Source: CAVZXS01 sp963779325
GTDB lineage: Bacteria; Bacteroidota; Bacteroidia; Chitinophagales; Chitinophagaceae
Length of the DNA: 64,000 bases
Assembly: GCA_963779325.1 (NCBI GenBank)
Contig: CAVZXS010000025.1
Location: 496,001 to 560,000 of the forward strand
Direction: 5' to 3'
The translations under genes and the position numbers were made by a program. The notes under the pieces are model-generated. The model was not told the DNA's origin, did not search any database, and saw only the letters and a list, made by a program, of their open reading frames with translations. How positions within the stretch are numbered: position 1 is the first letter of the stretch; every line of letters starts with the position of its first letter. This document shows positions 1 to 7,823 of the stretch, one piece after another.

Positions 1-158
1 GTTTTTGCATCCAATAAAGAAAACTCACCTCGTTCATTACTCACCGAAGCGATATCATTGAACTCCTGCGGGGCGTCAATAACCATAATAACAGCATTGG
101 CCACGGGTTTGCCGGCGCTGTCTTTTAATATTCCTTTTATGCTGTTTGTAGTTTGCAT
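1..158 (-). CDS. Partial protein with carboxypeptidase-regulatory-like N-terminus
   Basis: Only the first 52 codons are present; the gene runs off the left edge of the window. It starts at an ATG whose complement is at 156-158. The visible residues include GILKDSAGKPVANAVIMV and NERGEFSL, the pattern of a carboxypeptidase-regulatory-like (CarboxypepD_reg) beta-sandwich that is common at the start of Bacteroidota surface proteins and TonB receptors. No signal peptide is visible before the domain, so either this is an internal-type start or the protein is not exported. The full function cannot be judged from this fragment. Confidence 0.6.
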   Translation of the reverse strand, partial: MQTTNSIKGILKDSAGKPVANAVIMVIDAPQEFNDIASVSNERGEFSLLDAK

Positions 159-239
159 ATGCTGATGAGGTTGATTATTGCAGGAAATAAATATAAAAAA
201 GCAGAGGCTGCGAAAAAACAGCATACAGCCCCTGCTTTT

Positions 240-284
240 TATCGGTATTATACCGATTGGAATAAATATATAGTCCAATTTCGG
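240..284. repeat. Palindromic repeat, related to the ATACC family
   Basis: A perfect palindrome ATCGGTAT-T-ATACCGAT is followed by an imperfect inverted repeat (ACCGATTGGA against TCCAATTTCGGT). The GGTATTATACC core is the same as in the repeats at 1441-1542, 2257-2312 and 22680-22780, so this is probably a diverged or partial copy of that family. It lies between the start of the partial gene on its left and the 3' end of the serine protease gene. Confidence 0.5.
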
Positions 285-379
285 TTGCATCTCATTGTAC
301 TATTATTTATTATTAACCATCGGCATTTGCCACTGTAACACTCTAATTAGTCTTTGACTAATTATCGTTAACATCGGCA

Positions 380-1414
380 TTACATTCCTAATGCTTTCCA
401 TGCTTTGATATTATCAAAAACAGGTTTTACAATACGTGTGGCTGAATTACCGCTTAAATGACCATTGGTATGTATGCCCACACAATAACGCTGATCTCCT
501 ACTTTTATCCAAACCGGCGCACCGCTTTGACCACCCATGGTATCTATATCATACGTAATAACACGGGAGGAAAGTGATTTTGCTTTCAATGCCATAAACC
601 ATTGCTGGTTGCCTCCTTTATCGCCCGGATAACCGGAAAGGTTCAGTACAGATGACATCAAATAATTATCATCTCTTACCGCATAGCCAAAGTAACCGGT
701 TGTATCGCCGGGTCTTGCATTCTGCGGTAAAATAATTGCTCCGTAATCATAATCCCTGTTCTTGCTGTTGGTCCAGCCTTGTACACTACGCAATGCGGTA
801 CCTGTAAAAGATCCGTAAGGTCTGTTCGCATCATTCATGCCCGGTATTACTTCTATTCTGCTGGCCCATCCGCCCTGGTTGTGCATAAATACACAGTGGC
901 CTGCGGTAATAACAGTGCGTGGTGATACCAACCAACCGGTACCGATCCATTTACTTCCGTTTTGCGCTGTTATTTTTAATGCACAGATGGCACGCCAGGG
1001 ATATACTGTTGTGTTATTTATGCGTACCCGGTTATCAACGCCAATTATCACTTCCTGCATTTCCCGCATTTCCCGTGCTTTTGCGCGGAGTTCAGGATAG
1101 CTGGCAAAAAAAGCTTCCTGCGGTATGGTGTCCATAGCGGGACTTTCAAAACCGGTTTCTTCCAATACATCTGCTTCGCTTTCACTTTCTACAGATAGTC
1201 TGCTCATTGTTTCAAAGTCAGCTTCGCCGGGCTTTTGCAGGGTAAAGCCTTCTACATCTTCCAGTTCTGTTTCGGTGGTTGTTGATTGCAAAGCGGATTT
1301 TATTAATTTATCCGCTCCTCGTGTAGAGGTTACAGGTTCATCAGTCAGTGTTTCTACTTCGGTGTGGTGCCCGTTACCATTTTTGGATGACAAGGTTTTT
1401 GATTTCATAGTCAT
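380..1414 (-). CDS. V8-like (S1B) serine protease
   Basis: Trypsin-fold endopeptidase of 344 residues resembling the glutamyl endopeptidase (V8) group. The catalytic triad is visible: His173 in TAGHC, Asp223 in DYDYGAIIL and Ser297 in GGQSGAP. The catalytic domain fills residues about 120-344. The first ~105 residues are acidic and Ser/Thr rich with no hydrophobic stretch, so there is no ordinary signal peptide; they may act as a propeptide. The start could also be Met3. The gene stands alone, and a MITE-like repeat lies just upstream of its start at 1441-1542. Substrate preference is not shown by the sequence. Confidence 0.85.
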   Translation of the reverse strand: MTMKSKTLSSKNGNGHHTEVETLTDEPVTSTRGADKLIKSALQSTTTETELEDVEGFTLQKPGEADFETMSRLSVESESEADVLEETGFESPAMDTIPQEAFFASYPELRAKAREMREMQEVIIGVDNRVRINNTTVYPWRAICALKITAQNGSKWIGTGWLVSPRTVITAGHCVFMHNQGGWASRIEVIPGMNDANRPYGSFTGTALRSVQGWTNSKNRDYDYGAIILPQNARPGDTTGYFGYAVRDDNYLMSSVLNLSGYPGDKGGNQQWFMALKAKSLSSRVITYDIDTMGGQSGAPVWIKVGDQRYCVGIHTNGHLSGNSATRIVKPVFDNIKAWKALGM

Positions 1415-1440
1415 TTCTTTTAAAGGTTTAAAAAATAAAA

Positions 1441-1542
1441 TAATACCGAATCGCTATGTAAAATAGTCCTATTAGATATCGCCTCAGGCTCTCGGTATTA
1501 TACCACTTCCTTTAGGACTAAATTATAAATCAATTTGGTATA
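1441..1542. repeat. MITE-like repeat, copy A (ATACC family)
   Basis: About 100 bp bounded by imperfect terminal inverted repeats, ATACCGAAT at the left and ATTTGGTAT at the right. Inside is the junction TCGGTATTATACC, so the element looks like two inverted-repeat modules joined end to end. The right part, AAATTATAAATCAATTTGGT, is shared base for base with the copies at 22680-22780 and 62302-62370. No coding capacity. It sits ~27 bp before the serine protease start on the opposite strand. Confidence 0.75.
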
Positions 1543-1989
1543 TGACAGGATGGAAAAAGTAAGCAGATGAGAATGTTATCCGCATGAATCGTATGCAGAC
1601 AGAAAATTACCGGAAAGAATGTATCGACAAGTACAAATACCGCCAACTCATTTTCCTTCTGAAAAAAAATTTACTCTGAAATTATTTCCCGTTAAAAACA
1701 AAAATTTAATTAGTGCGGTTACCGGAGATAAAGAGAGAGAGAGGATAAGGGTGTATAACTATCTCAGGTAATCTGGGCGGGTAAGCATTTCCATACTATA
1801 ACTTATGCCCTGCTCACTTGCCTTTTATTCACGCAGAGTTTATAAAAAACACATTACTTACTTTCAATAACCCATCAACATGCTAAAGGTAACAAAATTA
1901 AATGCGCAAAACAATACCCTGTTTGTGGTAATTTTTTTATTTGTTGTATAGTAAATTATGCAAACTCTTTTGCGAGTATAAGTACCGTT

Positions 1990-2040
1990 TATACCGAATC
2001 GCCGTAAGAAAAAGTATAATCGGCAGTTCGCAGGGCTCTC
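1990..2040. repeat. Left half of ATACC repeat, copy D
   Basis: ATACCGAATCGCCG... ending in GGGCTCTCGGT matches the left module of copies A and B (ATACCGAATCGCTATG ... CTCTCGGTAT). It breaks off exactly where the sequence should continue into GGTATTATACC; that continuation is found only at 2257, after a different repeat. This is the left piece of an interrupted element. Confidence 0.6.
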
Positions 2041-2067
2041 GGTCAATGTCAGTAAGTTAAAGGATCA

Positions 2068-2256
2068 ACTGATAAATTGCACCGCCCCCGCCCGTTCCGT
2101 TCGGGCAGGCTTCAGGGCGGTGATAGCAATTTTTTTTGTATTGCAGGCTTTAGCCAAATTGCTTTTTGGGCTAAAGCCAATACACTCTTTCAACATTATT
2201 TTATCCTTGCCCTGGAGGGCAAGGCAATTGCCCCCCTTAGCTTAATGACATTGGGT
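2068..2256. repeat. Hairpin-rich repeat R1, inserted in ATACC copy D
   Basis: About 190 bp with three potential hairpins in order: CACCGCCC ... GGGCGGTG, GGCTTTAGCC ... GGGCTAAAGCC and CCTTGCCC ... GGGCAAGG. A second copy with the same order and spacing lies at 49860-50043, clearly alike by eye over the whole length. It is composite and non-coding. Its position between the two halves of an ATACC repeat implies it arrived after that element. Confidence 0.7.
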
Positions 2257-2312
2257 TCTAGGTATTATACCGCTCAACTCGGGCTAAATAATAAATCATT
2301 TTGGCATTATTT
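2257..2312. repeat. Right half of ATACC repeat, copy D
   Basis: AGGTATTATACC followed by GGGCTAAATAATAAATCATTTTGGC parallels the right module of copy A. The terminal TTTTGG lies ~30 bp before the GNAT-like gene start and supplies the TTTG of its candidate promoter. Confidence 0.55.
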
Positions 2313-2329
2313 CTCCTTCCTTACATTTG
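2300..2329 (+). promoter_or_regulatory. Candidate Bacteroidota promoter, repeat-derived -33
   Basis: TTTG at 2300-2303, an 18-base spacer, and TACATTTG at 2322-2329 fit the Bacteroidota consensus TTTG-N(17-23)-TAnnTTTG. The ATG follows five bases later at 2334, so a transcript would be nearly leaderless. The TTTG comes from the end of a dispersed repeat. Confidence 0.4.
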
Positions 2330-2333
2330 CTGC

Positions 2334-3497
2334 ATGCAATTAATTGAAGTAATAGATAACGCCGCCGCCCGGGAATTTATAAGGGTTAATATTGAGATGA
2401 ATAAAAACGACCCGAATTATATCCGCCCGCTGGATAAAGACATCAATGAAGTATTTGATCCCAAAAAGAACAAAGCTTTTCGGGCGGGAGAAGTAATTCG
2501 CTGGATTTTAAAAGATGAGAAAGGGAATTCTATAGGTCGTATTGCCGCTTTTGTAAATAAAAAGTATAAAAACAAAGGCGATGATGTTCCCGTAGGAGGT
2601 TGCGGTTTTTTTGAATGTATTAATAATCAAGAAGCTGCCAACCTGCTTTTTGATATGGCCAAGACCTGGCTACAGCAAAAAGGTATGGAAGCGATGGACG
2701 GCCCGATTAATTTTGGCGAACGTGACCGCTGGTGGGGGCTGCTAACCGAAGGCTTCGCACCGCCTGTATACTGCTTAAATTATAATCCGCCTTATTACCG
2801 GCAACTTTTTGAAAACTACGGGTTCAAACCTTTTTTTTACCAGGCCTGTTATTCATTAAAAGTAGCCGACCGACTGCAGGAAAAATTTTATACACGACAT
2901 GCCGATTGTGCCGCCGATCCTAATTTTTCTTCTTCCATGATTAAAAAAAATCAGTTGGAAAAATTTGCCGAAGATTTTACTACGGTATATAATAAAGCAT
3001 GGGCGGGCCACGGCGGGTTAAAACAAATGGATAAAAAGGTGGTGTTGAAAATGTTTCAAACCATGAAACCCATTATGGACGAAAGAGTTTGCTGGTTTGT
3101 ATATTATAAAAGTGAACCCGTTGGTATTTGGCTCAACCTGCCCGATGTAAATCAGTGGTTCAAATACCTGCACGGTAAATTCGGGTTATTGCAAAAGCTG
3201 AAATTTTTATGGGTAAAAGCTACCAAACGAAATTCAAAATTTTCGGGATTGGTATTTGGTATAGTGCCTGAGTTTCAGGGCAAGGGTGTAGATGCCTATA
3301 TGATAATGGAAGGAGCCAAGGTAATTCAGAACGGCCCCATTTATGATGATTATGAAATGCAGTGGATTGGTGAGTTCAATCCTAAAATGATAAACGTGGT
3401 GGAAAGCCTGGGTACACACCGCACCCGCCGATTGATTACCTATCGTTATTTATTCGACAGAACTAAGGAATTTAAACAGCACCCGGTGTTGGTGTGA
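2334..3497 (+). CDS. GNAT-like protein of unknown substrate
   Basis: 387 residues from the ATG at 2334 (an in-frame ATG at 2301 lies inside a repeat and is unlikely). The N-terminal half has the Bacteroidota pattern of a GNAT-fold hypothetical: an opening strand (MQLIEVIDNAAAREFIRV), a conserved DGPINFGERDRWWGLL segment around residues 120-137, and a second acyltransferase-like half ending with GLVFGIVPEFQGKGVDAYMI, where PEFQGKGVD resembles the acetyl-CoA-binding Q/RxxGxG/A loop. I infer an acyltransferase-type fold; the substrate is unknown. It is monocistronic, with a promoter-like motif just before the start. Confidence 0.65.
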   Translation: MQLIEVIDNAAAREFIRVNIEMNKNDPNYIRPLDKDINEVFDPKKNKAFRAGEVIRWILKDEKGNSIGRIAAFVNKKYKNKGDDVPVGGCGFFECINNQEAANLLFDMAKTWLQQKGMEAMDGPINFGERDRWWGLLTEGFAPPVYCLNYNPPYYRQLFENYGFKPFFYQACYSLKVADRLQEKFYTRHADCAADPNFSSSMIKKNQLEKFAEDFTTVYNKAWAGHGGLKQMDKKVVLKMFQTMKPIMDERVCWFVYYKSEPVGIWLNLPDVNQWFKYLHGKFGLLQKLKFLWVKATKRNSKFSGLVFGIVPEFQGKGVDAYMIMEGAKVIQNGPIYDDYEMQWIGEFNPKMINVVESLGTHRTRRLITYRYLFDRTKEFKQHPVLV

Positions 3498-3551
3498 GGG
3501 AGGAGGGAGGAAGTAAGAAGTCGGATTCTGAGTTTGCGTTTTTAATTTTAC

Positions 3552-4169
3552 TTAAAATCTTCTGCCGATACTGAATAGTAGTTGTGAAATTGTTTCACCA
3601 TTACTATCTGTTTGCAATTCAGCTAAAATACCTACCGAAACTTTTTTTGAAATGGAATAATTATAGGCGAACTCTAAATTCCCGCCAACCGATAGAGTCC
3701 TTTGCGGAGTTTTATTTACAAACTCAACAACAGGGAATGGTAAATTTGTAATAATAGAATGATATACACCAAACCCATCAGGATAGGAAGATGATTGATA
3801 CCTTACCAGCGGTCCGGCCTTTATTAAAAATTCATGTTTTTGCTTTCGTACAAAACTATACCCGTAAAGCCCCGATACCTGGAACCCCGCAGTAGTGGCT
3901 CTAACTGATCCGTCAACCACTTCGCCGGAACGATCAACATAAAAAATTGGCCAATCGGTATCATGAATTGTGCCGCCGATAGTTACGTACCAGGAAGACT
4001 TGTTCTTGAAGTATTGCCCGTATTCCGTATCAAATGCAAAACCGGTTATATCTCCAGTACCGTTAAAGCTGGTTCCGGCATATACTTGTATATGTCTTTT
4101 AGGTAAAGCGTTTTGTGCATTAGCAAAAAAAGAAGTTAGTAAAACGAAAAATAGAAATGTAAAGCGCAT
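3552..4169 (-). CDS. Small outer-membrane beta-barrel-like protein
   Basis: 205 residues with a clear signal peptide (MRFTFLFFVLLTSFFANAQ, cut after AQ). The rest has alternating aromatic and polar strands, glycine turns and a C-terminal FSIGRRF, as expected for an eight- to ten-strand outer-membrane barrel. It stands alone, convergent with the gene on its left. No family can be named with confidence. Confidence 0.6.
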   Translation of the reverse strand: MRFTFLFFVLLTSFFANAQNALPKRHIQVYAGTSFNGTGDITGFAFDTEYGQYFKNKSSWYVTIGGTIHDTDWPIFYVDRSGEVVDGSVRATTAGFQVSGLYGYSFVRKQKHEFLIKAGPLVRYQSSSYPDGFGVYHSIITNLPFPVVEFVNKTPQRTLSVGGNLEFAYNYSISKKVSVGILAELQTDSNGETISQLLFSIGRRF

Positions 4170-4567
4170 GGTTGGCAGGTTTAAGCAATTAGAAAATCAT
4201 CAGCTATTAAATCTACCTGTATTTTACTTAGGAAAAATATTTCAGGTCGGTTGAGGTGTTTAAATATTTGTGAATGTTGAATTCGTCCTTACTTTTCTAA
4301 TTACAAAGACGGATAAAATAAATTGATTGTTGATAAGTAATTAATCTTCGAGGTGGGAAAAGCAAGTTACTGCCGTGAAAATATTTTTCAGATACGAAGT
4401 AACCTGCTTAGCATTACACAACTTTTTGCACCTAATGCTGCCAAACAAAAGCTCAGTTTCGGCAATTTATCAACACCCTTAATTTACTTTTATACGAAAG
4501 CCTTCCGTTTCTTATCTTGCAAGTTCCCGCTGAAGGATTTTATTACTCCCTTTAGGGGCAGGGGCTT
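4170..4567. other. Intergenic region before dnaX
   Basis: 398 bp divergent region between a minus-strand barrel gene and dnaX. It is AT-rich and contains no believable gene. The last 25 bases, CTCCCTTTAGGGGCAGGGG, form a short G/C palindrome (CCCT/AGGG) of the kind also seen inside preT at 32519-32545 and at 46869-46900; here it lies immediately before the dnaX start. Confidence 0.5.
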
Positions 4568-6415
4568 ATGGACAAATTCATCGTATCGGCACGCAAATAC
4601 AGACCGCAACTTTTTAATACAGTGGTGGGGCAGGCGCATATTACCACTACTTTAAAAAATGCCATTAAGCATAACCAATTGGCCCATGCATTTTTATTTT
4701 GCGGACCAAGGGGTGTGGGCAAAACAACCTGCGCCAGAATTTTAGCCAAAACCATTAATTGCGAAAGCCAAACAAAAGAAGGCGAAGCCTGTAATACCTG
4801 TCAGTCCTGTGTTTCTTTTAATGATGGCGCTTCCATGAATATTCATGAATTGGATGCTGCTTCCAACAATTCGGTAGATGATATACGAACCCTGGTAGAG
4901 CAGGTTCGTTTTGCACCGCAGGCGGGTAAGTACAAAGTATATATTATAGATGAGGTACACATGCTCAGTTCGTCAGCGTTCAATGCATTTTTAAAAACAT
5001 TGGAAGAGCCGCCGTCCTATGCCATTTTTATTTTGGCCACTACCGAAAAACATAAAATACTTCCAACCATTTTAAGCCGTTGTCAAATTTTCGATTTTAA
5101 ACGAATTACTACCAACGATACGGTAGAGCACTTGCAGGAAATATGTGATAAAGAAGAAATAAAAGCAGACAAGGCTTCGCTGCAGGTAATAGCGCAAAAG
5201 AGCGAAGGCTGTATGCGGGACGCACTTAGCATTTTAGATAAAATAGTAAGTTTTACCAACGGCGAAGTGGTGTATGCCAATACACTGGAGCATTTGAATA
5301 TTTTAGATGCCGATTATTATTTTAAACTCATGGATTGTATGCAACAGCAGGATTTGTCGGGCGCCATGCTGTTGTTTGATGATATAAACCGTAAAGGCTT
5401 CGAAGGAGATTTGGTAGTAAATGGGTTTGCTGAATTTATCCGCAACTTATTGGTAAGTAAGGATGAAAAATGCGCGGGCCTTTTGGATGTGGTAGAAAAT
5501 TTCAGGGATAAATATATTGCCGCTGCTAAAAAAATAAATACTGCTTATCTCATCAGTGCATTAAATATTTTAAATGAAACGGAGATAAATTATAAAGCCG
5601 CACGTAATAAAAGATTGCATGTAGAGTTGGCGTTGATTAAACTTTGTTACCTGCAACAGGCACTTGAATTAACAAGCGGCGAAGGCGGACTGAGTAAAAA
5701 AAAACTGATTGAGCGGCCGGTTGCTTTTCGTACAATTGCAATTAAACAATTTGTTCCACCGTCTGCAAAGACAACTCCTTTGCCCGTAACCAAACCCAAA
5801 GAAGCAAAATTGATTATTGAAACTTCCCGGGAGAATGCTTCATTAGTTCGTGAAGAAAAAGAAAATTACCGGAAGCAACAGGCTAATGCAAAAGAAGCAG
5901 TGACAGAACAATCAGCCGGCGTTGCAGTTTTATCAGCCACAAAGACTCCTGTTGCACCTACTGCAAAACTGTCTTCATTAGAAAAATTGCGTAAGCAAAT
6001 AAAAGGTGATACCAACGCAGCAGGAGAGAGTGTCAATCATCCCGTCAAAATAGATGAGCTGCAAAAAGCATGGAACGACTATATTATAAAACTGAAAGAA
6101 GAAAAAAATCCCGCCGCACAAAATTTTGAAATGGCCGAATTGAAATTGCAGGACGACAATAGTTTTATAGCCATGGTATCCAATAATATTCAGTTCAGGT
6201 TTTTAGAGCAGGAAGGACAACGTGCTTCCGAATACCTGAAAGAAAAATTGGGCAATAACCTGTTGCAGTTTTTTATTGTAATGCAGGAAAACAAAGAAAT
6301 AAAAGAAGATGTAAATGCTCCGTTGAACAGCCGACAACAATATATGCTGTTGGTAGAAAAATATCCGCTGGTAAAAGAATTAAAAGAAAGATTGAAATTG
6401 GATTTGGATTATTAG
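4568..6415 (+). CDS. dnaX: DNA polymerase III subunit gamma/tau
   Basis: Clamp-loader ATPase of the replicative polymerase, 615 residues. Residues 1-~230 are the AAA+ domain: Walker A GPRGVGKTT at 46-54, zinc-binding cysteines in CESQTKEGEACNTCQSC just after, Walker B with IIDEVHMLS, and the SRC box (LSRCQIFDF, arginine finger). The middle holds the collar domain, followed by a lysine/alanine-rich linker (about 380-500) and a Bacteroidota-type C-terminal domain. The start MDKFIVSARKYRPQLF is the usual one. No slippage site for a short gamma form was evident. Confidence 0.95.
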   Translation: MDKFIVSARKYRPQLFNTVVGQAHITTTLKNAIKHNQLAHAFLFCGPRGVGKTTCARILAKTINCESQTKEGEACNTCQSCVSFNDGASMNIHELDAASNNSVDDIRTLVEQVRFAPQAGKYKVYIIDEVHMLSSSAFNAFLKTLEEPPSYAIFILATTEKHKILPTILSRCQIFDFKRITTNDTVEHLQEICDKEEIKADKASLQVIAQKSEGCMRDALSILDKIVSFTNGEVVYANTLEHLNILDADYYFKLMDCMQQQDLSGAMLLFDDINRKGFEGDLVVNGFAEFIRNLLVSKDEKCAGLLDVVENFRDKYIAAAKKINTAYLISALNILNETEINYKAARNKRLHVELALIKLCYLQQALELTSGEGGLSKKKLIERPVAFRTIAIKQFVPPSAKTTPLPVTKPKEAKLIIETSRENASLVREEKENYRKQQANAKEAVTEQSAGVAVLSATKTPVAPTAKLSSLEKLRKQIKGDTNAAGESVNHPVKIDELQKAWNDYIIKLKEEKNPAAQNFEMAELKLQDDNSFIAMVSNNIQFRFLEQEGQRASEYLKEKLGNNLLQFFIVMQENKEIKEDVNAPLNSRQQYMLLVEKYPLVKELKERLKLDLDY

Positions 6416-6509
6416 ATTTTATCGGTTTCTGTTTTACTGACAGTAATTATGATTAGAGGATTATAATAATGATTGCCGGGAAGAAAGATTCGACAAAAAT
6501 TATTCTACT

Positions 6510-7681
6510 ATGATTGTAAGATTAATTTTAAGCTTAGCTGTTGTATTTGTTTTTTGTTTATCAGTTGAGAACCTGTGTGCTCAAAATAATAAAGACGCCG
6601 GGATTCTGCTGGAAAAAGTACAAGCCAAACTGCAAAGTATAAAAAGAATAAGCTACACTTACACCCGCGATTTTCATTATTTCTCCGAAAACTATCATGC
6701 AGCTGACGCTGAGAATGTTTATTTGGATTTTATTAACCCGGATACGGTTTTGGGTTTCAAATATCAGACCCGGAGCAAAAAAGGTAAAGGAATTTTCAAC
6801 GGTTCTGAGAGTTTTTATATGAGCGAAAACGATACAACGATCGACATTGATTACAAACCTGCGAGAGAGAGTTTTCAATCATTATCTTTTTTGTATAATT
6901 CTCCTGTCGCATTACGATTTACTATTTCATCGATATTAAAGGATAAGGGAATCAGTAAAAATTTGATTGACACAGTTATAAATACAAGGCCTTATTACCT
7001 CCTTCGCATTACTATGAAGAACAAAGCAATGAACGGTTTGGGCGGTTTTTCAAATTTTACCATTCAACGGGATATTATTTATAAAATAGTTATTGATAAG
7101 AAAACCTATTTACCGCTTTATATTATACAAACCAATAATAATAAGCCTGAAGATTATACTATAGTCGGCTTCGAGAATTATAAATTCAATCCGTCTGAAC
7201 CCGCCGAGTTTAGTTGGTATTCTTCAAGTTATACAAACGAGTATAAATTAAAGAAAGAGCTTGACATTAATAAAAGAGGCTTCAACCTGCGCCTTTTTGG
7301 GAACTGCCTTTAGTCGTAGGTTCAGGCAAACTTAACTTGGAGCAATTAAAAGGGAAAGTAGTTTTGTTAGAGTTCTGGTTTAAGAATTGCGGTCCCTGTA
7401 TCGCGGCTGTTCCTGATCTTAATAGTTTGAAAAACAAATACAACGGCCTGCCGTTTGAACTGGTTGGTATTAATGCGGAGGATACACAGAAAGATGCGCT
7501 CTGGTTTGTAGAGAAAAGAAAAGTATACTATACTACAGTGTATGAAGGAAATGAAGCAGCAAAAGTTTACGGGATATCAGGTTATCCGACTACAGTATTA
7601 CTGGATAAAAACGGTATCGTTCTTTACGCAGGTGGTTTTGATAAAGAGAGGATAGAAAATCTCATAAATAAAAATTTGTAG
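6510..7681 (+). CDS. TlpA-like thioredoxin-domain protein, frameshifted
   Basis: The first frame (6510-7313) has a signal peptide ending in CAQ and a ~240-residue beta-rich domain like those preceding TlpA domains in Bacteroidota (LolA/outer-membrane-lipoprotein-like). The second (to 7681) is a thioredoxin fold with the redox motif CGPC in WFKNCGPCIAAVP and a cis-proline loop GYPTTV. Shifting frame at the AAAA run 7272-7275 restores a continuous linker (KRLQPAPFWELPL), so one A is probably missing and the gene encodes one protein of ~390 residues. Likely an exported thiol-disulfide protein; substrate unknown. It lies between dnaX and the E2 gene without clear linkage to either. Confidence 0.75.
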
Positions 7682-7823
7682 AAAATTCTAAACAAATATT
7701 TGTTATAGAATTGATACCGTTTTTGCGGGCGATTCTTAGAAAACTGTTTCAACCCTTCCAATTCCTCTCTCCTCATCCCATTTTCATCATTTTACCTTAA
7801 TTTCGGCCAAAATTAAAAGCATT

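Larger units (their letters stand above)
1415..2333. other. Repeat-filled intergenic region
   Basis: No convincing gene is present in this 0.9 kb gap. It holds copy A of the ATACC repeat (1441-1542), an AT-rich unique stretch to about 1988 with a short GA run near 1731-1743, a split second copy of the ATACC repeat (1990-2040 and 2257-2312), and a ~190 bp hairpin-rich repeat lodged between those halves (2068-2256). Small open frames here are explained by the repeats; the one over 2077-2343 has a homologous-looking partner over the other copy at 49918-50175. Confidence 0.7.

Noticed and set aside
1864..2046. 60-residue minus-strand frame
   Set aside because: Covers AT-rich space and the left half of an ATACC repeat; no protein-like signal.
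2077..2343. 88-residue open frame
   Set aside because: It lies on repeat R1; a similar frame occurs over the second copy at 49918-50175, so the resemblance is explained by the DNA repeat and not by a protein.
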